Notes: generated by a model not told the origin, from the letters alone. A stretch of DNA of 64,000 nucleotides from Candidatus Centipeda massiliensis (GCF_900290285.1 NZ_LT985758.1:1-64000); one strand, 5' to 3'; numbered from the stretch's first letter, positions 16,692 through 25,917 are shown. A program made the numbers and translations.

Positions 16692-18068
16692 ATGCAGTGG
16701 AATATCCCGCGCATTGTCATAGCGGCAACGCAGTCGGGCGGCGGCAAGACGACGCTCGTTACGGGGCTTCTTGCCGCGCTCCGCGCGCGCGGTCTTACGG
16801 TACAGTCGTTCAAGGTGGGACCGGACTATATCGACCTCGGTTATCATCGCTTGGCGAGCGGGCGTACCGGGCATAATCTGGATACATGGCTCGTGCCGGA
16901 GGCACGGCTGGCGGAGATCTTTGCACGCGAATGTGCGGGCGCTGACATCGCCGTCATCGAGGGCGTCATGGGTCTCTATGACGGCGGGCGGCGCGGCATC
17001 AGTTCGACAGCTGCGATAGCCAAGGCGCTGGACGCTCCCGTTCTCCTCGTCATCGACGCAAAGTCCGTCGGAGCATCTGCGGCGGCGACGGCGCTCGGCT
17101 TCCGTGTCTATGATGCACGGCTGAACCTCGCGGGCGTACTCCTCAACCGCCTCGGCAGCGAGACGCATGAGGAGATGATTCGCGAGGCAATGGCGGGCAT
17201 TGATATGCCTGTGTACGGTGTGCTTCGCCGTGACGCTGCGCTCGCTCTGCCGGAGCGTCACCTTGGGCTGACACCTGTGGAGGAAAACGCCGCAGCGGAA
17301 ACCGTTCGTGCCATAGGGGAGCGCGTGGAGGCGGGGCTTGATCTGGACAGTATTCTGAAGCTTGCCCGTTCTGCTGCACCGCTTGTTCTGCCGCAGTCTG
17401 CGCAGCAGAATGCACGCTCCTCCGTGCGCATCGGCGTCGCGCGCGACGAAGCGTTTTCCTTTTACTATGCCGCGAGCCTCGCGGAACTTGAGGCGCACGG
17501 TGCGAAAATCATAGCGTTCAGCCCCCTGCATGATGAGGCATTGCCCGATGTGGACGGTGTCCTCATCGGTGGAGGCTTTCCTGAGATGTTTGCGGCGCAG
17601 CTCGCCGAAAATGCCTCCATGCGTGCCTCCCTCTGCCATGCGGCGGAAGAGGGGATGCCCATCTATGCCGAATGCGGCGGCTATATGTATCTGATGCAGT
17701 CGCTTGTTGACTTCGATGGCGTGGAGCATGCGATGGCGGGCATATTTCCCGCGCGTGCACGCATGACGGAGAAATTGCAGATGGTTGGCTATGTAGAGGC
17801 GGAGCAGGCGGTGGATACCGTCCTCGGCTCTGCGGGACTCCTGCTGCACGGGCATGAGTTTCACTTCTCGGTGGAGGAAGCGGAGCGTGCGGCTGATATG
17901 GTGCGCCCGTTCACCTTCATCAAGCTGCGCAACGGAGCACGGTACGCGGCGGGCTGTGTCTATAAGAACGTACTTGGGAGCTATCTGCATCTGCATTTCG
18001 CAGGTTGTCAGACTGCTGCAGAGAATTTTGTGGAGGCGTGTCGCAGATGGGGCAGATCATTCTCGTGA
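16692..18068 (+). CDS. cbiA: Cobyrinic acid a,c-diamide synthase
   Basis: CbiA amidates the a and c acetate side chains using glutamine and ATP. The N-terminal ATP-binding domain has IAATQSGGGKTTLVTGLLAAL and FKVGPDYIDLGYH; the C-terminal class I amidotransferase-like domain has the Cys of YAECGGYMYLMQSL and the His in KNVLGSYLHLHFAG. Length is 458 residues, typical. It overlaps cobU by 22 bases. Confidence 0.94.
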   Translation: MQWNIPRIVIAATQSGGGKTTLVTGLLAALRARGLTVQSFKVGPDYIDLGYHRLASGRTGHNLDTWLVPEARLAEIFARECAGADIAVIEGVMGLYDGGRRGISSTAAIAKALDAPVLLVIDAKSVGASAAATALGFRVYDARLNLAGVLLNRLGSETHEEMIREAMAGIDMPVYGVLRRDAALALPERHLGLTPVEENAAAETVRAIGERVEAGLDLDSILKLARSAAPLVLPQSAQQNARSSVRIGVARDEAFSFYYAASLAELEAHGAKIIAFSPLHDEALPDVDGVLIGGGFPEMFAAQLAENASMRASLCHAAEEGMPIYAECGGYMYLMQSLVDFDGVEHAMAGIFPARARMTEKLQMVGYVEAEQAVDTVLGSAGLLLHGHEFHFSVEEAERAADMVRPFTFIKLRNGARYAAGCVYKNVLGSYLHLHFAGCQTAAENFVEACRRWGRSFS

Positions 18069-18619
18069 CGGGCGGCGTTCGTTCTGGGAAATCCGCATTC
18101 GCCGAGCGCTATGCCGCACACTGTGCCGCCCAAAGTGGGACACGGGTCGCTTATATTGCAACGGCACAGGTTTACGATGCGGAAATGCGCCAGCGCGTTG
18201 ATCTCCATCAGACACGGCGTCCTGCGGATTGGACGACGTACGAGGCTCCGTTTGATACGGAGGATGCAATTCGCGCGGCAGGTGCGTCGCACGGCGTGCT
18301 CCTCTTTGACTGCATTACGATGTTCTTGAGCAATGATATGCTCCAATATCCGGAGGAGGAGCAGGAGCGTGACTCCTTTGCCCTTCATGTGAAGGAGCGG
18401 ATCGGGGCGCTCATTCGTGCGGCGCAGGATGTGTCTGCGACCACGATTTTCGTCACAAACGAGGTGGGGGCGGGGATCGTGCCGGAGCATCGCCTTGGAC
18501 GGCTCTACCGCGATATGGCGGGGGTGGCGAATCAGCAGATCGCACGCAGTGCCGCCGAGGTCTACCTTGTCACCTGCGGGATTCCCGTCAATATCAAGAA
18601 AATTGCGGAGGCGATCTGA
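18047..18619 (+). CDS. cobU: Adenosylcobinamide kinase / adenosylcobinamide-phosphate guanylyltransferase
   Basis: CobU phosphorylates adenosylcobinamide and transfers GMP to it, preparing the nucleotide loop. ATG 18047, behind TGGAGG, gives 190 residues. The P-loop is VTGGVRSGKSAFAERYA, the guanylylation His is in LHQTRRPADW, and VTNEVGAGIVPEHRLGRLYRD is the family signature. It lies between cbiA and cobQ with overlaps on both sides. Confidence 0.93.
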   Translation: MGQIILVTGGVRSGKSAFAERYAAHCAAQSGTRVAYIATAQVYDAEMRQRVDLHQTRRPADWTTYEAPFDTEDAIRAAGASHGVLLFDCITMFLSNDMLQYPEEEQERDSFALHVKERIGALIRAAQDVSATTIFVTNEVGAGIVPEHRLGRLYRDMAGVANQQIARSAAEVYLVTCGIPVNIKKIAEAI

Positions 18620-20151
18620 TGGCAAAGAGCATCATGCTGATGGGGACGAGCTCCCATGTTGGCAAGAGCATTCTCACAACGGCACTTTGCCGAATCTTCC
18701 GGCAGGAGGGGCAGCGTGTCGTGCCGTTCAAGGCGCAGAACATGGCGCTGAACTCATACGTTACGCTCGACGGACGCGAGATGGGGCGTGCGCAGGTCGC
18801 ACAGGCGGAAGCGGCGGGGCTTGCTCCGATGATCGACATGAATCCCGTGCTCCTGAAACCGACGGGAAACTCCCAGTCGCAGGTCATCATCATGGGAGAG
18901 CCGGTCGGCAATATGAGTGCGCGTGAGTATCACAAGGGCTATTCGCTCAAGGCATGGGGCGCGGTCGAGGAAGCCCTTGACCGTCTCCAAGAGGAATATG
19001 ACCTGCTGGTGATCGAGGGGGCGGGCAGTCCCGCCGAGATCAACCTCAAGGCGAACGATATTGTGAATATGCGTGTGGCAAAACATCTCCGCGCGCCTGT
19101 CCTGCTGATCGCGGACATCGACCGCGGCGGAGCGCTTGCCTCTCTCGTCGGAACGCTCGAACTGCTGGATGAGGAGGAGCGTGCTCTCGTCAAGGGGCTT
19201 GTCATCAACAAATTTCGCGGCGATGTGACGCTGCTGACCCCCGCGCTTGACTTTCTTGAGGAAAGGACGGGCAAGCCCGTGCTCGGCGTTGTCCCGCACA
19301 TCGAACAGCTTGGCATTGACGAGGAGGATTCCGTATCGCTCGATGAGAAGCACTATGGGGATGGCGCTGCGTGCAGTGACCAGTTGCGGATCGCCGTCAT
19401 CCGCACGCCGAAGCTCTCGAACTTCACGGACTTTGATGCGCTCGCCGGCGAGCCGGACGTTGCGCTTTACTATGTGCGTACCCCCGCAGAACTGGGGACG
19501 CCTGATCTTATCCTCCTGCCCGGCTCGAAGAATACGACAGAGGATATGATCTACATCCGTGAAACGGGGCTTGAGGCTGCGATACGGGAGCGTGTGGAGG
19601 CGGGTGCACCGCTCTTTGGTATATGCGGCGGTTATCAGATGCTCGGCAGAGTGGTACGTGATCCTCTCCATACGGAGTCAGAGCACGATGAGACGGCGGG
19701 CTTCGGCTATCTGCCGATCGAGACGACATTTGCGTCCGCGAAGCGGCTGCGGCAGGTCACAGCGACGGCAGATATTTCCTTCTCGGGCGCACGCATTTGT
19801 GCAGCGGGACTTCTTGGCTATGAGATCCACATGGGGGAAACGTGCTTTACGGAGGAGATTCATCGTCCGTTCCACATTGTTTCGGCAGGTGGGACGGCGG
19901 TGGATGTGCCAGACGGTGCCGTTTCTGCGGATGGTCTCGTCGTGGGAACCTATATGCACGGCATATTCGACGATGATGACTTTCGGAGGAGGATGCTCAA
20001 CCGCCTGCGTATGCGGCGCGGTTGGGCGGAGATACCCGTGCAGTACCGCTATCGCGAGGCGAAGGAGCGTGCCTACGACCGGCTCGCGGAGTCGGTTCGC
20101 GCGAGCCTCGATATGGAGAAGCTGAGGGCGATTGTGGAGGCGTGCAGATGA
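18619..20151 (+). CDS. cobQ: Cobyric acid synthase
   Basis: CobQ (CbiP) adds four amides to adenosylcobyrinic acid diamide. The N-terminal domain shows MGTSSHVGKSILTTALCRIF and PFKAQNMALNSYVT; the amidotransferase domain shows GICGGYQMLGR with the nucleophilic Cys and VGTYMHGIFDDDDFRR with the His. The 510-residue length is normal. Its ATG overlaps the cobU stop (TGATG) and its end overlaps cbiB. Confidence 0.94.
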   Translation: MAKSIMLMGTSSHVGKSILTTALCRIFRQEGQRVVPFKAQNMALNSYVTLDGREMGRAQVAQAEAAGLAPMIDMNPVLLKPTGNSQSQVIIMGEPVGNMSAREYHKGYSLKAWGAVEEALDRLQEEYDLLVIEGAGSPAEINLKANDIVNMRVAKHLRAPVLLIADIDRGGALASLVGTLELLDEEERALVKGLVINKFRGDVTLLTPALDFLEERTGKPVLGVVPHIEQLGIDEEDSVSLDEKHYGDGAACSDQLRIAVIRTPKLSNFTDFDALAGEPDVALYYVRTPAELGTPDLILLPGSKNTTEDMIYIRETGLEAAIRERVEAGAPLFGICGGYQMLGRVVRDPLHTESEHDETAGFGYLPIETTFASAKRLRQVTATADISFSGARICAAGLLGYEIHMGETCFTEEIHRPFHIVSAGGTAVDVPDGAVSADGLVVGTYMHGIFDDDDFRRRMLNRLRMRRGWAEIPVQYRYREAKERAYDRLAESVRASLDMEKLRAIVEACR

Positions 20152-21116
20152 TTCCTGCCTCACTCGCTGCCATGGCGGCGTTCTTTCTCGATACTGTACT
20201 CGGCGACCCGCAGTCGCGATGGCATCCGGTTGCCGTGCTTGGTCGCTTCATTTCTTTTTTGGAGCGGCTGCTCTATCCTGCCGATGGAGGCAATCAGCGA
20301 AAATTTGCCATGGGCGCGCTCCTGACGCTGCTCGTGCTCTGTATATCCTATGCGGCTGCGGAGGTGCTCCTTCTGGCAGCGCGTGCGCTGCCTGTGGCGT
20401 GGGGAGCGGATCTTGTCAGTGTCGTCCTGCTCTATTTCTGTATTTCGCCGCGTATGCTGGCTAAGGCGGGGCAGGAAATCTATGCGCTGCTCGTCAAAGG
20501 GGATCTTGCAGCGGCGCGGGAGCGCGTCGGCTATATCGTCGGACGTGATACAGATCGGCTGGATGAGGCAGATGCGGCACGCGCAGCGATTGAAACCGTG
20601 GCGGAGAATACCGTGGACGGCGTGATCGCGCCGCTCTTTTTCTTTGCATTTGGCGGTGCTCCGCTCGCCGTGCTCTACCGTGCGGCGAATACGATGGACT
20701 CCATGCTTGGCTATAAGAACGAGCGCTATCTTTACTTCGGGCGCATGGCGGCGCGTGTGGACGATGTGCTGAACTACGTGCCCGCCCGACTGACGGGTGT
20801 GCTCTTCGTGATGGCGGCATTTCTGTTGGGCTATGACGGGCGAAATGCGCTGAATATGCTCGTGCGCGATGCCGCAGGGCATCCGAGTCCGAACGGCGGT
20901 TATGCGGAGGCACCCGTTGCGGGGGCGCTGCACATCCGGCTCGGCGGGGTGAACTACTACTTCGGTGAGCGTCATTTTCGCGCATACATGGGCGATGCGC
21001 ATATAGATATCTCGACGAAGCACATCCTCGGTGCAATCCGCCTCATGTATACGGTGACCGTGCTCTTTCTGCTCTTTTACTATCTGTTTTTTCTCTACTA
21101 CAGAGGCATTTCATGA
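20148..21116 (+). CDS. cbiB: Adenosylcobinamide-phosphate synthase (membrane)
   Basis: CbiB attaches the aminopropanol linker to cobyric acid. The 322-residue protein is an integral membrane enzyme with about five hydrophobic segments. Diagnostic motifs are DTVLGDPQSRWHPVAVLGR, VGRDTDRLDEADAARAAIET, VAENTVDGVIAPLFF, LYRAANTMDSMLGYKNERY and DAAGHPSPNGGYAEAPVAGAL. The ATG at 20148 lies in the end of cobQ. Its substrate would be threonine-phosphate-derived, agreeing with the pduX-like gene downstream. Confidence 0.94.
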   Translation: MIPASLAAMAAFFLDTVLGDPQSRWHPVAVLGRFISFLERLLYPADGGNQRKFAMGALLTLLVLCISYAAAEVLLLAARALPVAWGADLVSVVLLYFCISPRMLAKAGQEIYALLVKGDLAAARERVGYIVGRDTDRLDEADAARAAIETVAENTVDGVIAPLFFFAFGGAPLAVLYRAANTMDSMLGYKNERYLYFGRMAARVDDVLNYVPARLTGVLFVMAAFLLGYDGRNALNMLVRDAAGHPSPNGGYAEAPVAGALHIRLGGVNYYFGERHFRAYMGDAHIDISTKHILGAIRLMYTVTVLFLLFYYLFFLYYRGIS

Positions 21117-21889
21117 ATTCCTTTCTCGTTGGACTCCAATTTCTCACACGGATTCATATTGTACGGCAGACGACATGGACGGCGGAGGATTTTGGGCGCA
21201 GTACGCGCTTTTTCCCCCTCGTCGGACTTGTGCTCGGTGTATGCTATGCACTGGCTGCGGGGCTGCTCGTCTACACCGTCGGATTTTTGGGGCTGCGGAC
21301 GCTGACGGCGGCGCTGCTGCTCATCCTGCCGCTCGTCCTGACGGGCGGGCTGCACGCGGACGGCTTTATGGACACGGCGGACGGCGTGTTCTCTGGGCGG
21401 GAGCGGGAGCGCAAGCTTGAGATTATGAAGGACAGCCGTGTCGGCTCATTCGGCGTCGTCTCTTTTGTCCTGCTGATGTTCCTCCAATTTTCCCTGCTTC
21501 TCGACATGCACCCGTTTCTGCTCGTGCCCGCCCTCTTTGTTATGCCGATCATCGGCAGATTTGCGATGGTGCTTGCCGTCGCGTGCTTTCCATACGCGCG
21601 CGCGGACGGCATGGGCAAGACGTTTGCGGATATGGCGGATCGCAGGACGGTTGTGATTGCTGCGCTGACCACGGCACTGCTCGTTCTGCCGTGCGGTGTG
21701 CTCGCATCGGCGGCACTCGTCCTTGGCACCGTATTTGCACTTCTCGTTTGCCGTTGGCTGACGGCTGTTCTCGGCGGTGTGACGGGGGATGTCTACGGTG
21801 CTGTGACCGTACTCACGGAAACGCTCGTCCTGGCTGTCTTTTCGCTTGCGTCGGTCAATCCGGATGTTTGGGGGATTTTATGGAGATAA
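21113..21889 (+). CDS. cobS: Adenosylcobinamide-GDP ribazoletransferase (cobalamin synthase)
   Basis: CobS joins adenosylcobinamide-GDP and alpha-ribazole in the membrane, the penultimate or last step. The 258 residues include GLQFLTRIHIV, STRFFPLVGLVLG, the acidic GGLHADGFMDTADGVFSGRERERKLEI motif (in two parts here, GGLHADGFMDTADG and RERKLEIMKDSRVGSFG), and several transmembrane helices. It overlaps cbiB by 4 bases and pduX by 10. Confidence 0.93.
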   Translation: MNSFLVGLQFLTRIHIVRQTTWTAEDFGRSTRFFPLVGLVLGVCYALAAGLLVYTVGFLGLRTLTAALLLILPLVLTGGLHADGFMDTADGVFSGRERERKLEIMKDSRVGSFGVVSFVLLMFLQFSLLLDMHPFLLVPALFVMPIIGRFAMVLAVACFPYARADGMGKTFADMADRRTVVIAALTTALLVLPCGVLASAALVLGTVFALLVCRWLTAVLGGVTGDVYGAVTVLTETLVLAVFSLASVNPDVWGILWR

Positions 21890-22758
21890 TTGCAAAAGCG
21901 CCGGCGACCTGCGGCGAACTTGTGGAAGGCGTCCTCGGCGGAATGCCGTTTCTTGTGACCGCACCCATCAGCATGTATGCCGTGGCGACGGTTTCGGATG
22001 CGTTCAGCGGCGTGCATGGACTCGGGGAAAAGGCACGCGAGGCGATGGCGCGTACACTCTCCTATATCGGAAAGGATTCCCTGCCGTTTGGCATACGTCT
22101 CACATCCGAGATTCCGCAGGGGAAGGGAATGGCGTCCTCCAGTGCTGATATTGCGGCTGTCGCGTACGCCGTTGCGCAGGCGTTTGGGCGAAGGCTTTCG
22201 GGAGAAGAGATCATGGCAATCGCGATTGCGATTGAGCCAAGCGATGGCGTTTCCTTCACGGGAATTGCCCATGTCAGTCACATTACGGGAGAACTCTTTT
22301 GCCAGTATCCGGATGTGCCGCTCATGTCCGTCTCCATCTTCGATGTGGGCGGGGCTGTTGATACGGTTGCATATTATAAGAGCAAGGGCAATCATGACGA
22401 TCAGGATGCCGACTATCTGCAGATTATGAGCGTTGTCCGCGAAGCGTTCCACGCACAGGGGCGAGAGCGGGAAATACTGCTTGGACAGGCGGCAACGACG
22501 AGTGCTCGGCTGAATCAAAAGCATCTGGAAAAGCCGGACTTGGAGTCGTTCATCACCGCTGCACAGAGGAAGGGGGCTCTCGGAACGCTCGTGGCACACA
22601 GTGGGACGGTTGTTGCTGCACTCTGGGCATCGGATCTGAAGTCCATGGATGTGGAGCAGCGAACGCGGGAACTTGCCGCAGCGTTTGCCGGCAGCTATCG
22701 CTATATGCGGACGGAGCGGCTCATCTCCGGCGGCGTTGTGTGCGAGATTCGGTCTTGA
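21880..22758 (+). CDS. pduX: L-threonine kinase (GHMP kinase family, PduX-like)
   Basis: PduX phosphorylates L-threonine, which after decarboxylation gives the aminopropanol phosphate linker of cobalamin. ATG 21880 gives 292 residues. The start AKAPATCGELVEGVLGG and the GHMP loop EIPQGKGMASSSADIAAVAY support assignment, as does position directly after cobS. The usual partner, threonine-phosphate decarboxylase, is not in this window. Other GHMP kinases are excluded mainly by context and the CGELVEG motif. Confidence 0.85.
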   Translation: MEIIAKAPATCGELVEGVLGGMPFLVTAPISMYAVATVSDAFSGVHGLGEKAREAMARTLSYIGKDSLPFGIRLTSEIPQGKGMASSSADIAAVAYAVAQAFGRRLSGEEIMAIAIAIEPSDGVSFTGIAHVSHITGELFCQYPDVPLMSVSIFDVGGAVDTVAYYKSKGNHDDQDADYLQIMSVVREAFHAQGREREILLGQAATTSARLNQKHLEKPDLESFITAAQRKGALGTLVAHSGTVVAALWASDLKSMDVEQRTRELAAAFAGSYRYMRTERLISGGVVCEIRS

Positions 22759-22777
22759 ATGGGAAAAGGGGAGGACT

Positions 22778-23401
22778 ATGACAGAAATTATCATCATCCG
22801 GCATGGGGAAACGGAGTGGAACAAGACGGGACGCTTTCAGGGGCACTCGGATGTGCCACTCTCCGCCGAGGGGCGGGCACAGGCGGAGGCGCTCGGGCGG
22901 CATCTCGCTCTCGATCATGTGGATGCGATCTATGCGAGTGATCTCATACGTGCGATGGAGACCGCTGCACCGCTTGCCGCACGTTTCGGTCTGACCGTCA
23001 CGCCTGATCCGCTGCTGCGCGAACTGAATTTTGGAGCGTGGGAGGGGCGCAGTTTCAACGATGTCAACGCAGAACATTCGGACGCGATGAAGCAGTTTTA
23101 CAACGATCCCGAACATGCCGATATTCCGGAAAGTGAACCGTTTCCGGTCTTTCAAAAGCGTGTCGCGGGACGTGTCCGTGAGATTGTTCGCGCACATCAG
23201 GGAAAGCGCATCGTTATCGTTTCGCATGGTGCGTCCATCCGCATCCTGCTTGCCGACATTCTCGCTATGCCGATTCGTTCGATATGGCATGTATCACAGC
23301 TCAATACGGCAGTCAACAAAATTCGGTTTGAGGACGATGGATTCGCCATCGTTACGCTGATGAACGACACCTCTCATCTGCGCGCAGGGGATGTGCGATG
23401 A
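22778..23401 (+). CDS. cobC: Histidine phosphatase, likely alpha-ribazole phosphatase
   Basis: The 207-residue protein is a phosphoglycerate-mutase-type phosphatase: IIRHGETEWNKTGRFQGHSD carries the phosphohistidine, YASDLIRAMETA and RELNFGAWEGRSF follow, and VSHGASIRILL has the second His. ATG 22778 follows GGGGAGG. Position at the end of the cobalamin operon suggests removal of phosphate from alpha-ribazole phosphate (or from cobalamin phosphate), but the sequence alone does not separate it from other family members. Confidence 0.8.
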   Translation: MTEIIIIRHGETEWNKTGRFQGHSDVPLSAEGRAQAEALGRHLALDHVDAIYASDLIRAMETAAPLAARFGLTVTPDPLLRELNFGAWEGRSFNDVNAEHSDAMKQFYNDPEHADIPESEPFPVFQKRVAGRVREIVRAHQGKRIVIVSHGASIRILLADILAMPIRSIWHVSQLNTAVNKIRFEDDGFAIVTLMNDTSHLRAGDVR

Positions 23402-23763
23402 ATCTTCTTGCCGTGGGGCTTGGCGGCGCAATCGGCGCCGTCTGCCGCTATCTGCTCGGGCAGGTGATCCCCAAACTGGGCAGCGGATTCCCGCTTGGCA
23501 CATTTGCAGTCAATCTGATCGGCTGCTTTGCCATCGGACTGATTGTCGGCATTGCGGGGAGGTACGGTAATTTGGATCCGCGCCTCGTGCTCTTCCTGCA
23601 GACGGGAGTCTGCGGCGGCTTTACAACATTTTCTACGTTTTCGCTCGAAGCATGGAGTCTGATGGAGAAGGGGCAGCTCACAACAGGCATTCTCTATATC
23701 GTTTTGAGCGTTGTGTTTGGCATTCTTGCCCTTTTTGCAGCGAAGTACATTGTTAATGGCTGA
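23398..23763 (+). CDS. crcB: Fluoride exporter, Fluc/CrcB family
   Basis: A 121-residue membrane protein with four hydrophobic helices. GLGGAIGAVCRYLLG, GTFAVNLIGCFAIGL and the conserved GVCGGFTTFSTFSLE (Phe box and sodium site) identify Fluc, a dual-topology fluoride channel. Only one copy is here, as expected for the homodimeric type. It overlaps cobC by 4 bases, an unexpected but tight coupling to the cobalamin operon; no fluoride riboswitch is visible. Confidence 0.92.
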   Translation: MNLLAVGLGGAIGAVCRYLLGQVIPKLGSGFPLGTFAVNLIGCFAIGLIVGIAGRYGNLDPRLVLFLQTGVCGGFTTFSTFSLEAWSLMEKGQLTTGILYIVLSVVFGILALFAAKYIVNG

Positions 23764-23771
23764 CCAACGGA

Positions 23772-23792
23772 TGACATTTTATTAGTGATTCC
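23772..23792. repeat. Degenerate end of the MITE-like repeat
   Basis: GACATTTTATTAGTGATTCC resembles the right end of the repeats at 4202 and 4662 (CATTTTATCAGCGATTCC) with two substitutions in the shared 18 bases. It starts 8 bases after the crcB stop, and no matching left end was seen, so it is a solo fragment at best. Confidence 0.4.
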
Positions 23793-23803
23793 ATAAATTT
23801 TAT

Positions 23804-23832
23804 TTGCGCGTAAGAGATTGGCGTGTTATACT
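23804..23832 (+). promoter_or_regulatory. Promoter for ispH-rpsA
   Basis: TTGCGC, a 17-base spacer and TATACT, 75 bases before the ispH start. Confidence 0.55.
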
Positions 23833-23906
23833 GTTACTCAGATTGTGTGGATGGGATTTTGTATATGCGGATTCGCTGAGAATCAATATACATTGTGGTG
23901 AGGTCT

Positions 23907-24734
23907 ATGGAGGTTATTTTAGCTGAGCATCTGGGGTTCTGTTATGGTGTCAAACGTGCCATAGAGATCGCCCGGCAGAATGCCTCTCCGGATGGAATGT
24001 CCAGTACGCTTGGTCCGATCATTCATAATCCACAGATGGTGGAGCGCCTAAAAAATGAGGGCGTTGGCACCGTCGGCTCACTTGAGGAGATGGACGATGG
24101 TCTTGTCATCATCCGCTCGCATGGAGTGGGACCAAAGGTGTATGAGGAGGCGGAGTCACGCGGTTTAGAACTCGTGGACGCAACGTGTCCGCACGTCAAA
24201 AAGGCACAGCTCTCGGCAAAACTGTTATCCGAGGAAGGCTATACAGTGGTGATTGTCGGGGAAAAGGATCATCCGGAGGTCAAGAGTATCTTCGAGTGGA
24301 CGGCGCGGGATGCCTATATTATCGAGACCGAGGCGGAGGCGAACGATCTTCCGCGCATCGGAAAGCTGGGAATTGTTTCACAGACGACGTTTTCGGGAGA
24401 TCGCTTTCGGAGTATCGTTTCCTGTCTTTTGGAAAAGTCTCGTGAGATCAAGATCCTGCGCACGATATGCACGGCGACAGATCTGCGTCAGGCGGCGGCT
24501 CTGGAGCTTGCCGAAAAGGTTGACGTAATGCTCGTCATCGGCGGCAAGAACAGTGCCAATACGACGCGGCTTGCCCAGCTATGTGCAACAAAGTGTAAAA
24601 CATACCATATCGAAACTGTGGCAGAACTGCAGGACGAGTGGATGAATGTTAATAAAATTGGTATTACAGCCGGTGCTTCTACACCGGACTGGATTATCAA
24701 GGAGGTTTATAAACAGTGTCAGAGCAGAGCATGA
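23907..24734 (+). CDS. ispH: 4-hydroxy-3-methylbut-2-enyl diphosphate reductase
   Basis: IspH is the last enzyme of the non-mevalonate isoprenoid route, producing IPP and DMAPP with a 4Fe-4S cluster. The 275 residues contain the three ligand Cys in GFCYGVKRAI, DATCPHVKKAQ and ICTATDLRQ, the catalytic Glu region and AGASTPDWIIKEV at the end. ATG 23907 follows GTGAGG. The 3' end overlaps the rpsA start by 19 bases, which couples translation; in some Clostridia the two are one fused protein. Confidence 0.95.
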   Translation: MEVILAEHLGFCYGVKRAIEIARQNASPDGMSSTLGPIIHNPQMVERLKNEGVGTVGSLEEMDDGLVIIRSHGVGPKVYEEAESRGLELVDATCPHVKKAQLSAKLLSEEGYTVVIVGEKDHPEVKSIFEWTARDAYIIETEAEANDLPRIGKLGIVSQTTFSGDRFRSIVSCLLEKSREIKILRTICTATDLRQAAALELAEKVDVMLVIGGKNSANTTRLAQLCATKCKTYHIETVAELQDEWMNVNKIGITAGASTPDWIIKEVYKQCQSRA

Positions 24735-25885
24735 AGGAACTTTTGGAACAGGAAGATATGCCCGATATCCAGGAGCGTACGGTTGTCAAAGGGGTCGTTG
24801 TTCAGGTATCCCGCGACGAGGCGTATGTCGATATCGGCTATAAGCAGGAAATTCCTGTCTCTAAGAGGGATCTTGCCGTTCCTGCGCCGGACGATGCACG
24901 CGATGTCGTGAAGGTCGGCGATGAAATTGATGTTTACATCAAGTCGCTCGGCGGCGACAACGGCGGCAGCCTGTCCAAAGTCGAAGCGGATAAGATGGCG
25001 GCTTGGAAGGATATCGAGGAGATCAAAGCCAAGGGTGAGACCGTTGAGGCGAAGATCGCGAAAGAGGTCAAGGGCGGTCTCGTTGCGTACGTCATGGGGC
25101 TGCGCGGGTTTATCCCCGCATCCCAGATGGAGCTCCACTTCGTCAAGGATCTTGCAGTCTATGTGGATCAGACGGTTGAGGCGGAGATCATTGAGATCGA
25201 TGTTCAGAAGCGCCGTCTCGTCCTCTCGCGCCGCAAGCTTCTTGAGCGTGATCGCGCGGAGAAGGAAGAGGCTGTGTTCTCGGCGATTGAGCCGGAGCAG
25301 GTTGTGCGCGGTACGGTCAAGCGCCTTGTCGACTACGGTGCATTCATTGACATCGGCGGTGTGGACGGGCTTGCTCATATCTCGGATCTCGCATGGCACC
25401 GTGTAAAGCATCCGTCCGAGGTGCTCGAGGTCGGACAGGAACTCGATGTCTTTGTCAAGAGTGTCGACCGCGATGCAAAGCGCATCTCCCTCTCGGTGAA
25501 GGATACGCTTCCGGATCCGTGGGTCGAGAAGGCGGAGCAGTACGCCGAGGGCGACTTCATCGAGGGCAAGATCATCAAACTGACGGACTTCGGTGCGTTT
25601 ATGGAGATCGAGCCGGGCTTTGACGGTCTTATCCCGATGGGCGAGCTTGCTGAAAAGCGCATTGAGCGTGCAGATGAGGCAGTTCATACGGGCGATGTCG
25701 TGACGGTCAAGGTGCTCCGCATTGATACGAAGCGCAAGCGTATCTCGCTGTCGATCACGAAGGCGAAGCGCGATGCAGATGCGGCGGAGGTCAAGAAGTA
25801 CGTGGACGAGCATCAGTCGGAAAAGGCTGAGGCGAGCGATAACACGGAGGGACAAGTCGAGGCACATCTCGATTGGCTGAAGTAA
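24716..25885 (+). CDS. rpsA: 30S ribosomal protein S1 (four S1 domains)
   Basis: The 389-residue protein has four consecutive S1 RNA-binding domains: residues ~20-90 (VVKGVVVQVSRDEAYVDIGY), ~105-175 (GLVAYVMGLRGFIPASQMEL), ~190-260 (VRGTVKRLVDYGAFIDIGG) and ~275-345 (IEGKIIKLTDFGAFMEIEPG). Six domains are usual in Proteobacteria; four is normal in Firmicutes. GTG 24716 has AAGGAGG 10 bases upstream, inside ispH. It recruits mRNA to the ribosome and may have a Firmicutes-specific role. Confidence 0.92.
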   Translation: MSEQSMKELLEQEDMPDIQERTVVKGVVVQVSRDEAYVDIGYKQEIPVSKRDLAVPAPDDARDVVKVGDEIDVYIKSLGGDNGGSLSKVEADKMAAWKDIEEIKAKGETVEAKIAKEVKGGLVAYVMGLRGFIPASQMELHFVKDLAVYVDQTVEAEIIEIDVQKRRLVLSRRKLLERDRAEKEEAVFSAIEPEQVVRGTVKRLVDYGAFIDIGGVDGLAHISDLAWHRVKHPSEVLEVGQELDVFVKSVDRDAKRISLSVKDTLPDPWVEKAEQYAEGDFIEGKIIKLTDFGAFMEIEPGFDGLIPMGELAEKRIERADEAVHTGDVVTVKVLRIDTKRKRISLSITKAKRDADAAEVKKYVDEHQSEKAEASDNTEGQVEAHLDWLK

Positions 25886-25917
25886 GTTTGTACTGCGGGT
25901 TTATTTCATAGAGTACG

